Of a stretch of 56,854 bases of DNA, positions 43,948-50,764 are shown piece by piece (position 1 is the stretch's first letter; the number at the start of each line of letters is the position of its first letter). Below the pieces are notes generated by a model. That model saw only the letters and a program-made list of their open reading frames with translations, did not search any database and was not told the origin of the DNA. This DNA is from Treponema sp. GTDB taxonomy: Bacteria > Spirochaetota > Spirochaetia > Treponematales > Treponemataceae. Made by a program: the position numbers and the translations under genes. The stretch is taken from NCBI GenBank assembly GCA_017525605.1, contig JAFXSM010000005.1, positions 1 to 56,854 of the forward strand, read 5' to 3'.

Positions 43948-44143
43948 GCTCCACCTCTGCCAAGAAGTCGTCAAAATTGTCGTAGGTCTCGTAGTCTCCG
44001 CGCTCCAGCTCGGCTATCGCCTCGTCCAGTCCGTTTTTTGGAGTTTCAGGGCGGCTTAAAAGAAAGTCGATGAAATCCAAAAGTTCCTGCTGATACTGCG
44101 CCGGAATCTGCGCTATTTTTTTTTCAAGCACTGCGTATGGCAT
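43937..44143 (-). CDS. Antitoxin (DUF2281-like) for YafQ-like toxin
   Basis: A 68-residue antitoxin, starting MPYAVLEKKIAQIPAQYQQE, then LLDFIDFLLSRPETPKNG. The N-terminal half is like DUF2281/VapB-type antitoxins and the C-terminal half (ERGDYETYDNFDDFLAEVE) is acidic, as for toxin-binding tails. GGAGGTG lies 6 bases before the ATG. It overlaps the YafQ-like toxin. Confidence 0.75.
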   Translation of the reverse strand: MPYAVLEKKIAQIPAQYQQELLDFIDFLLSRPETPKNGLDEAIAELERGDYETYDNFDDFLAEVEHES

Positions 44144-44431
44144 ATTGCACCTCCGTTTCCACATTATAGCACACTTCAAAGTTGAGTTGCCGAATCAAGC
44201 TGACTTTCCGAAAACCGCTCGGCATGAAAAAATTTTTTCACAAAACACAAATCGACTATCGAGATTTGATAGAACGCTCTTGTAGAATCCACACTGGCGA
44301 AGGAAGCAGTTTTGGGAAGCGTTTTTGAAGAATGCGCTTTCCGGGCGGTTTTCTTCTATATATATGGGCAAAATATGGAACAAAAAGGAGGCGCGAATGG
44401 GGAGATTTTGGAGATTGATTTTTGAGCGGGG

Positions 44432-44752
44432 TCAGGCGAGGAAACCGAGGAACTGGAGGAGGATTTGCTTGGACTGGATGGCGATTTGCTCCGAGCATTC
44501 GCGCGCGGCTTTCTCGCGGTCGAACGCCTCTTGGGTCTCGTGCGGAATCAGAAGGCTGTACGGCTCTATTCGGAGGGCGTCCGCAATCTGCTCAATCATC
44601 GAAAGTGGCGGAAGGCTTTTTCCGCCCTCGATTGTGTTTATGTAGTTCACGTTCTTGTCCAAAAGTCCCGAAAGTTTCTCCTGCGACAGCTTCGCCCGCC
44701 CACGGTAGTACCTCAGATTCTCACGGAACACGTCTTCCAACGGCTTTCTCAT
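44432..44752 (-). CDS. XRE-family regulator 2
   Basis: A 106-residue helix-turn-helix protein: YYRGRAKLSQEKLSGLLDK and the recognition helix NVNYINTIEGGK, nearly identical to that of the XRE gene at 38550. The C-terminal half is helical with a hydrophobic end. It is divergent from the zinc-ribbon/dynamin island, whose promoter begins 60 bases away, so it is the prime candidate for that island's repressor. The upstream region has an inverted repeat TTTACA...TGTAAA. No strong ribosome site precedes the ATG. Confidence 0.87.
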   Translation of the reverse strand: MRKPLEDVFRENLRYYRGRAKLSQEKLSGLLDKNVNYINTIEGGKSLPPLSMIEQIADALRIEPYSLLIPHETQEAFDREKAARECSEQIAIQSKQILLQFLGFLA

Positions 44753-44785
44753 ACCGTGATATTGTGATGAATTTTCGATGGATTT

Positions 44786-44809
44786 TTTACACTATAAAAT
44801 CTTTGTAAA
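44786..44809. promoter_or_regulatory. Candidate operator between XRE gene 2 and the island promoter
   Basis: Inverted repeat TTTACA (44786-44791), 12 bases, TGTAAA (44804-44809). It touches the -35 box of the island promoter at 44811 and includes the octamer TTGTAAAT seen at XRE gene 1. Confidence 0.5.
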
Positions 44810-44810
44810 T

Positions 44811-44838
44811 TTGACTTTTCAATCAAACATAATATACT
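44811..44838 (+). promoter_or_regulatory. Promoter of the zinc-ribbon/dynamin island
   Basis: TTGACT (44811-44816), 16 bases, TATACT (44833-44838). The first gene starts at 44882 behind AAGGAG. Confidence 0.65.
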
Positions 44839-44881
44839 GTTAAAATAGTTTTTACCTGTACCAATCAAGGAGAAAAAATTC

Positions 44882-45072
44882 ATGAAAATCTGTCCAACCT
44901 GCAACAAAGAGTTCCCAGACGACCAAAAGTTCTGCAAATACGACGGAACGCCGCTTGCAGAAAAGAAAGCCGAGACCGAATCCGGCAAGAAATGCCCGAA
45001 ATGCGGGCGCACCTACCCTACCGACGCGGGATTCTGCATGACGTGCGGCACAAAGCTCGTCGCGATTGATGA
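44882..45072 (+). repeat. Zinc-ribbon cassette, copy A
   Basis: The first ~190 bases of the Sel1/ferredoxin gene are strongly similar to the start of the ankyrin gene at 56424, including FCKYDGTxLAEKKAE at protein level in both. It ends near the end of the second ribbon. Confidence 0.6.
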
Positions 45073-46666
45073 GAAAAACGTGTGCGCCTCTTGCGGAGCG
45101 GAGCTGCCTGAGGGCGCGGCGTTCTGCATGAAGTGCGGAGCGAAGGCAGGGGAAAGCGGGGAAAGAGTTGAAGAGAAAATAAGCACACGAGACCTGTCAG
45201 AGATAGATGAGAACCACCTTGAACGATACGACTTGACGACGCTGTGCTGGGCGAGGAGCGAAGATGAACTTAGTGATATATGGGGAAACGAAACATTTGA
45301 CAGTCTCAAGGAAAAACTTGATGCATACATAAAAATCGACGATGTGCTTGAGGAAGAAGAAAAGACGCATGACATTGACCTGCAACGTTATCTTGCAAAC
45401 GCTTATGGAAAAGGCATTGGATGCGAAAAGAGCGATGAAGAAAGTTTCAACTGGGGGCTGAAAGCAGCAGAACGAGGTGTCGCAAAAGCTCAGTATAGTA
45501 TTGGATGTTGCTATTCTGTTGGATCAGGTTGCCGAAAAAATGAAAAAAAGGCATTCGATTGGATAAAAAAAAGTGCAATGCAGGGTTACACAGATGCACA
45601 AATTGATTTGGCAGACAGATACAGAAACGGAAAAGGCTGCGAAGCGAATGCGCATGAGGCATTCAGTTGGTACAAAATGGCAGCGGAGCAAGGAGATCTT
45701 TCTGCGGAATTTGACTTGGCAAAATGCTATGAGGAAGGTTATGGATGCGATGAGAATGAAGAAGAGGCATTTCGTTGGTACAAGGCAGCGGCAGACCATG
45801 GCTATTGTCATGCGCAATACGAATTAGCGGAATGCTATTCTATCGGGTACGGATGCAACAAGGACGATGAAGAAGCCTTTGAATGGTACAAGAAAAGTGC
45901 CTTTGATGAAATTTACAAAGCTTTTTACGGACATTTATATTTACCAGCAGTATATAAAATTGCTCAATGTTTGTGGTACGGAATAGGCTGCGAAGAGAAT
46001 CTTGAAGATGCGATTGAAGCTTACAAAGCATACCTTTCTTGGAAAGATGAGAATGACTTCGATTCTGAAAACGGCGAAGACGCTCAACAAAAAATAAACT
46101 ATACGAAGTGTGCCATTCGAAATGGAGAATACTCGTGCTGGAACGGCAGTTGCACGGTTAAGGCGGATTGTGTTCAGAACATATCCGACTTCAACACGAG
46201 AAACCTAAAACTCATTCTGTGGTTCGCGAACAAGCCCTATCACGGAGGAAGTCTTGACGGTTATTTTATGGCGGAATTTCCTTTTGACGAGGGGCTTGAC
46301 AAGGAATACGGATTCACAGATGTAAACAAGACTTCGCCCATAACGGGAAATCCGCCTGCAGGAGAATACTATCCCGTGATGACTGTGAACGAACAGTCTG
46401 AAGATGGAAGCACAAACTATATAGTCGGTTGGAAAAATTTCAACAGAAAAGAAATTGTGCAGTCTGATTCGCATGATTCAAATAATGCACAAGATAGATA
46501 CTACAAAATAGATACTTCATCATGCGTCGATTGTGGAACCTGTATATCTGTATGTCCTGTAAATGGAGCTATAGTCAGACAGGGCGGAAAATACAAGATT
46601 ATTGCCGCAAATTGTGTTGTTTGTGGTACTTGTGCCGCAGAGTGTCCTGCTGCTGCTATATATTGA
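44882..46666 (+). CDS. Zinc-ribbon / Sel1-repeat / ferredoxin chimera
   Basis: A 594-residue cytoplasmic protein with an unusual domain order. Three short zinc ribbons occupy about residues 1-92: MKICPTCNKEFPDDQKFCKY with an FCxxDG variant end, then KKCPKCGRTY...FCMTCG and VCASCGAELP...FCMKCG. A helical linker follows. About six Sel1-type repeats (155-385) show AAERGVAKAQYSIGCCYSVG, AAEQGDLSAEFDLAKCYEEG and more. A beta-type domain (about 410-530) includes LKLILWFANKPYHGGSLDGY and NPPAGEYYPVMTV. A 2[4Fe-4S] ferredoxin domain closes it (CVDCGTCISVCP and CVVCGTCAAECP, from about 548). The iron-sulfur end suggests redox sensing; Sel1 and ribbons are protein-binding. First gene of the island. Confidence 0.85.
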   Translation: MKICPTCNKEFPDDQKFCKYDGTPLAEKKAETESGKKCPKCGRTYPTDAGFCMTCGTKLVAIDEKNVCASCGAELPEGAAFCMKCGAKAGESGERVEEKISTRDLSEIDENHLERYDLTTLCWARSEDELSDIWGNETFDSLKEKLDAYIKIDDVLEEEEKTHDIDLQRYLANAYGKGIGCEKSDEESFNWGLKAAERGVAKAQYSIGCCYSVGSGCRKNEKKAFDWIKKSAMQGYTDAQIDLADRYRNGKGCEANAHEAFSWYKMAAEQGDLSAEFDLAKCYEEGYGCDENEEEAFRWYKAAADHGYCHAQYELAECYSIGYGCNKDDEEAFEWYKKSAFDEIYKAFYGHLYLPAVYKIAQCLWYGIGCEENLEDAIEAYKAYLSWKDENDFDSENGEDAQQKINYTKCAIRNGEYSCWNGSCTVKADCVQNISDFNTRNLKLILWFANKPYHGGSLDGYFMAEFPFDEGLDKEYGFTDVNKTSPITGNPPAGEYYPVMTVNEQSEDGSTNYIVGWKNFNRKEIVQSDSHDSNNAQDRYYKIDTSSCVDCGTCISVCPVNGAIVRQGGKYKIIAANCVVCGTCAAECPAAAIY

Positions 46667-46685
46667 AAAATAAGCACAAAAAATA

Positions 46686-46711
46686 CAGCACACGGCGGAG
46701 GTCGTGTGCTG
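46686..46711. other. Intergenic hairpin without T run
   Basis: Perfect 9-base stem CAGCACACG (46686-46694) / CGTGTGCTG (46703-46711), loop 8, 75 bases before the next ribosome region. No T run, so mRNA processing or partial attenuation rather than full termination. Confidence 0.5.
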
Positions 46712-46745
46712 CAGTAAAAATTAATTCTTTGGAGGAAACAAAGAT

Positions 46746-47507
46746 ATGGCGTGTACATCCGCAAGATGTTGGAAATACAATCACGACTGCAACAAGTGTT
46801 TCGGTTTGTCTCCCGAAACAGTTTACAACGAGTTATGGCGCGGAAGGGAATTTGAGCTTACCCATTTGTGGCAACGTTCTGTATTCCTAGCCGTATTCAT
46901 GCTCGCTATTGCAGGAGCGTATGGAACGGTGCTGATGAAAGTAGTTTTCCCTGACAGTGCAACGGAACTTGTGAAAGATAAGTGTGAAATCAATAAACAA
47001 GATGAACAGAATAAAGTTTTTGAAGAACCATTTTCGACAAAATCGAAGCAGGAAATTCTCATCGGCTTGACGTGCCTCGGCTCGGTCTTTTCATTGATGT
47101 GGTGCATGATGGCTAAAGGCTCTAAGTATTGGTACGAGCGTTACGAGGACGGAATCCAGCACTTCACGACAGGGAGTTATACCTCTGAATTGAAATACTT
47201 TGCCCCTGAGATTCCATGTCACGGAAATCTTCCTAAAGGCAAAAATGACAACATAAGCGACAATCCGCTTTCACCGCTTGCAGGTCGCTATTCAGTCTCA
47301 AAAGTGAACATCACGATTGGGATTGTGTCGCTTTTTGCATGGGGTGTGCTAGGAAGCATTCACGCAATCAAATATATGAATGAGGTTTCAATGTTGCAAA
47401 ATCCGCTATCTTGCATTGCGACAGGAACGGTTTTGTATTTTGCATTTGATGTCATCGCATTTATTTTATTGCGAATATTGTGTCAATCGAGAGATGAGAA
47501 AAAATGA
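46746..47507 (+). CDS. Membrane protein with N-terminal Cys cluster
   Basis: A 253-residue protein. It starts MACTSARCWKYNHDCNKCFG (Cys 3, 8, 15, 18), a likely metal site. Then comes RGREFELTHLWQRSVFLAVF and about four transmembrane helices (about 43-65, 97-117, 193-212, 222-245). The short cytoplasmic stretch GSKYWYERYEDGIQHF is characteristic, and the protein's layout resembles uncharacterised bacterial membrane proteins with the WQRS-type motif. GGAGG lies before the ATG. It overlaps the next gene by four bases (ATGA). Confidence 0.75.
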   Translation: MACTSARCWKYNHDCNKCFGLSPETVYNELWRGREFELTHLWQRSVFLAVFMLAIAGAYGTVLMKVVFPDSATELVKDKCEINKQDEQNKVFEEPFSTKSKQEILIGLTCLGSVFSLMWCMMAKGSKYWYERYEDGIQHFTTGSYTSELKYFAPEIPCHGNLPKGKNDNISDNPLSPLAGRYSVSKVNITIGIVSLFAWGVLGSIHAIKYMNEVSMLQNPLSCIATGTVLYFAFDVIAFILLRILCQSRDEKK

Positions 47508-48445
47508 ACAATAAGCAAAAATATAATGCGCTTTCTATTGCTCTTGTTTCTCTTTCTATTGTTGGTTTTATCATGAAGTCTCTTAAGAAAAATATGAATT
47601 TTTGTAATTTTTTCTGTTCTATATCAGCCGTAATAATAGGGTGCCTTGTTGTTGCATTTGTGGGAGCTGGTTTTTGCTGGTTGCTTGATAAATTCCTTTT
47701 TAGCAAAAATGACACCTCTGAAAACACCTCATCAACTTTTTTTGTTTTCAATGTAAATAATGGTAAAAAAGCATACAAACGACAATTCTCAACTGCAAAA
47801 CGCATTATTGTAAAGAGCGATGCACAAAAGATTCTGAGCACCTGCTTTTCTGGATGTTCTGAACTGTCTGAAATTTATTTTACAAACGAGAAAACAGAAA
47901 TTGATGAATCTGCGTTTGCAGGTTGCATAGCCTTAAAAAAGATAAAACTACCTTCAGAGTTAAATAATATTCAGCAATATACATTTGCATTCTGTGAATC
48001 ATTACCAGAAATATCTATTCCTAAATCTGTTGAAAACATTGGTGAATATGCCTTTTTCGGCTGCTCTAGTTTATCTAGGGTTGAAGTGAAAAACACAAAA
48101 ATTGACTTAATCGGGAAAAGTGCATTTGAAGGTTGTAAATTCCTATCTGAAATCACCCTTCCAAAAAGTATAAAAACAATTGGAAAATCTGCGTTCAAAG
48201 ACTGCAAATCTCTCAAAAATCTAACAATTCCAGAGTCAGTCGAATCAATTGAAGAGGATGCTTTTGCTGGATGCGAAAGTCTTGTTTTGGAATTTCAGAG
48301 TACAGATGTGAATAAGGTAAATGCTTTGTTGGAAAAATCAGGTATCTCGAATGATCAAAAAATCAACTTCAATGGGAGAAAAAAGTTTGTTGCAGATTTC
48401 AAGAAAGAAAATGCGGAGCAAATCGCAGACAAAAATGGCTCTTAA
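47504..48445 (+). CDS. Membrane-anchored BspA-type leucine-rich-repeat protein
   Basis: A 313-residue protein. Two hydrophobic helices at the N-terminus (about 8-26 and 35-63) are followed by about six LRR_5/BspA-type repeats (for example EIDESAFAGCIALKKIKLPS, IGEYAFFGCSSLSRVEV and IGKSAFKDCKSLKNLTIPES). BspA repeats usually mediate binding to proteins or host surfaces. It is adenine/thymine-richer than the GTPase genes. ATG overlaps the upstream stop (ATGA). A short hydrophilic tail ends the protein. Confidence 0.8.
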   Translation: MNNKQKYNALSIALVSLSIVGFIMKSLKKNMNFCNFFCSISAVIIGCLVVAFVGAGFCWLLDKFLFSKNDTSENTSSTFFVFNVNNGKKAYKRQFSTAKRIIVKSDAQKILSTCFSGCSELSEIYFTNEKTEIDESAFAGCIALKKIKLPSELNNIQQYTFAFCESLPEISIPKSVENIGEYAFFGCSSLSRVEVKNTKIDLIGKSAFEGCKFLSEITLPKSIKTIGKSAFKDCKSLKNLTIPESVESIEEDAFAGCESLVLEFQSTDVNKVNALLEKSGISNDQKINFNGRKKFVADFKKENAEQIADKNGS

Positions 48446-48571
48446 CACTTCCCCTATCACGATTTGATACCACTAACTTATAAAATTACATAATTAAAAA
48501 AAGGAGCATATTTTTTTATGGAAGAAAATTCTCTATAAAGAACTGAAAGCTACGAAATTGCAATTCAAGGA

Positions 48572-49159
48572 ATGCAGGCACTAGGCGAAATCGGTTCGTC
48601 TGCATTTGAATTCGCAAATGATTCAGCAAAAGGCCTCTTTTCGGCTATCGACAACTCATCTCAACGGAAACACGAGCGAAAGATGCGAGAGTTGCAGAAC
48701 AAACTTTCCCAAATTGAGATGAAACACAATGAGAATATGTCAGCGATTCAAACCGAGCAACTGAGAATACAAAAGGAACACGAGCGATTCGTCATAAAAG
48801 AGCAGAAAGAGGTCATTGAGATGATGATACAGGCTGCCGTTCATGTGTACGACAGAAAGGTTGATTTTCTTGAGGCACAACAGGCAAGCCTTCGGACAAC
48901 TTATCAAGAGGAAAGCCGCATGATTGAAGAGCATATCCAGTTTCTCGAAAAGAAACGTCAACAGAGTTTCAATGATCCTGTCCAGTTCAGTCAGCTTTCC
49001 TCAGATTTGGACAAGCTCAATGAAACAAAATCACGAATGTATATTGAATACATGAAAGCCGACGGAAATCTTTCCGACAAAATCACGATTCTAAGCCTTG
49101 AGAATCCTCAAAATTCATATCTCACACAATCAAATACAATGTTCATAGGAGACAAATGA
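48572..49159 (+). CDS. Coiled-coil protein, with an in-frame stop before its likely original start
   Basis: Residues from ATG 48572 give a 195-residue cytoplasmic protein that is almost all coiled coil (HERKMRELQNKLSQIEMKHN, then EQLRIQKEHERFVIKEQKEV). The original start appears to be ATG 48518, behind AAGGAG: it reads MEENSL, then TAA (48536-48538), then RTESYEIAIQGMQALGEIG in the same frame. With the TAA read as a sense codon the protein would be 213 residues. Its C-terminus overlaps the next gene by 4 bases (ATGATG). The nonsense codon could be a real loss of the N-terminus or a sequencing error. Confidence 0.7.
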   Translation: MQALGEIGSSAFEFANDSAKGLFSAIDNSSQRKHERKMRELQNKLSQIEMKHNENMSAIQTEQLRIQKEHERFVIKEQKEVIEMMIQAAVHVYDRKVDFLEAQQASLRTTYQEESRMIEEHIQFLEKKRQQSFNDPVQFSQLSSDLDKLNETKSRMYIEYMKADGNLSDKITILSLENPQNSYLTQSNTMFIGDK

Positions 49160-50454
49160 TGAAAGACCTGTTTAAAAAGATTTTTGCAATCCTTGCATTT
49201 CTGCTTGCCTCAATTCCAGCTTTCTCGGAATCAATCGGATTCACGTCCGTCCGATCGGGATTCGGCTGGTGGCTTTTGGCAATAATGATTGCACTAGTTT
49301 CTGCCGTGATAGTCGCTATTATCGCATTCGTTCTAAGCGATAATGCCGATTGTCATGATAGTTCCGCTATTGCGATGGGGGTCATGGGAGCTGCGGGAGC
49401 TGTCGGCGGATTCTGGATTTTTCCGACGATTTGGTGCGGATTTTTGGGAGAAGTTCTCGGACTTATCGTTTCATTAACCTGGTTCAAGACGTATAATGAT
49501 GAGGATGAGAATGCGCTTCACTCCCTTGTGTTCACGGTAATTTCACTTGTCGCAATCGTCCTTACCGCGATTTATCTTCCGCAGTCTTGGTGGATTTGGA
49601 AATATTTTGCTGTGGCATTGCTAATCCTTGCCTTCCCATACATCGCAAAGTTCGTGTCAAACTCAAAACCGAAATTCAAAAAGCAAAGCGATTCGGAAAT
49701 CGAGAGGAACGGTCGGATTGCCTTGAATATTAGAGAGAAAAAAATTGACGTAAAATATGAGCAACTTAGCAACAGAATTTACAACGCCAAGCAGAAAGAG
49801 TCAAAAGCATCGTGGGATTTCAGATCTGCTGAATCGCAAAGGAACCAGGACAAGGAAGACCATCCGTTCATGGAACTTTTCGGAATGAACGACACGACAA
49901 AATTGAGCCAAGCCGAAAAGAAACACACCGAAGCAAAGGGAAAACTTGAACTTGCAGAGTCTGAGATGGAAAGATTCATGTCTAGTCTTGATGCTGAAAC
50001 AATTTCTTTTATACATGAAAGTAAGAATTTGAGTAGCAGTGTTGATGAGGCGATAAGGAAGTACGAGGAACTTTTGCAACGTCGCAAAGAAGAAGAAGAA
50101 GAAGCCAAACGGCTACAAATGCAGCAAATTGAAGAAAGCAGGAATTTACGAAATCAGCAGATTGAAGAAGAGCAGATTCACAATACTTTCTCAAGTCAAA
50201 TCACAAGTTTTGGAGATTTAGTTGGAAGCATACAAAATTCCGTACTGAAAGGAAATTCTCTCGACTTCCAACTTTGGGGTGAACTTGAAAAACGCCTTAT
50301 GAAAATTAAGGAACAAAAATCGTTGATGTCGAAGACAGAGCGTGAACAAATGAAAAATAACAGAGAGAAAATTCTTGAGATGCTCAAAATTTGCCGTGAC
50401 CTACCAAAATCCAACGCAAAAATCATAAAAAACCTTCTAAAAGAGCTTTCATAA
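49156..50454 (+). CDS. Membrane protein with long coiled-coil tail
   Basis: A 432-residue protein. The N-terminus (DLFKKIFAILAFLLASIPAF) is a signal peptide or a first helix. About four more hydrophobic helices follow (about 35-58, 73-100, 115-133, 138-155). The remainder, from about 165, is a charged cytoplasmic coiled coil (for example RRKEEEEEAKRLQMQQIEES), ending AKIIKNLLKELS. It is likely a membrane receptor or tether for the preceding coiled-coil protein or for the dynamin-like proteins. Starts inside the previous gene's stop codon (ATGATG). Confidence 0.75.
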   Translation: MMKDLFKKIFAILAFLLASIPAFSESIGFTSVRSGFGWWLLAIMIALVSAVIVAIIAFVLSDNADCHDSSAIAMGVMGAAGAVGGFWIFPTIWCGFLGEVLGLIVSLTWFKTYNDEDENALHSLVFTVISLVAIVLTAIYLPQSWWIWKYFAVALLILAFPYIAKFVSNSKPKFKKQSDSEIERNGRIALNIREKKIDVKYEQLSNRIYNAKQKESKASWDFRSAESQRNQDKEDHPFMELFGMNDTTKLSQAEKKHTEAKGKLELAESEMERFMSSLDAETISFIHESKNLSSSVDEAIRKYEELLQRRKEEEEEAKRLQMQQIEESRNLRNQQIEEEQIHNTFSSQITSFGDLVGSIQNSVLKGNSLDFQLWGELEKRLMKIKEQKSLMSKTEREQMKNNREKILEMLKICRDLPKSNAKIIKNLLKELS

Positions 50455-50478
50455 CACAAAAAAGGAGGCCCACCCCAA

Positions 50479-50730
50479 ATGCCAAAATTCTACTGCCAAT
50501 ACTGCGGCGGCTACGCCATCTCAATCCAGTCGCTCACGGCGCATCTTTGCCCGCGGCATCCGCTCGGAGTGAACAAAGGAAAATGCGCGCTCTACGAGGG
50601 AGGCGAGAAAAGCGAGTACTACTGCAAATACTGCGGTTGCCGCGCACCATCGATAACGAGCCTGACCGCGCGGAAATGCGTGAGACACCCGGCAGGAGTG
50701 AACAAAGGGAACTGCGCGCCGGCGTTGTAA
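50479..50730 (+). CDS. Small zinc-finger protein with tandem-duplicated motif
   Basis: An 83-residue protein built from two copies of one motif: FYCQYCGGYAISIQSLTAHL, then CPRHPLGVNKGKC; and YYCKYCGCRAPSITSLTARK, then CVRHPAGVNKGNC. Each has a CxxC and a Cys-x-x-His, which fits zinc binding. Very short proteins of this sort are seen in bacteria but have no assigned role. GGAGG lies before the ATG. It lies between the membrane gene and the first GTPase. Confidence 0.75.
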   Translation: MPKFYCQYCGGYAISIQSLTAHLCPRHPLGVNKGKCALYEGGEKSEYYCKYCGCRAPSITSLTARKCVRHPAGVNKGNCAPAL

Positions 50731-50764
50731 GAGTTGCGTCCCAAAAAAGAAAAAGGAGTTTTTT

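Noticed and set aside
44224..44328. 34-codon open frame starting MKKFFHKTQIDY
   Set aside because: No ribosome site and no recognisable domain; it lies in the probable remnant stretch between antitoxin and XRE gene 2.
44325..44645. Open frame antisense to XRE gene 2, with AAGGAGG before an ATG at 44397
   Set aside because: The good ribosome-like site is noted, but the protein is an Arg/Ser-rich mirror of the XRE gene with no fold or motif. The XRE reading is clearly the real one.
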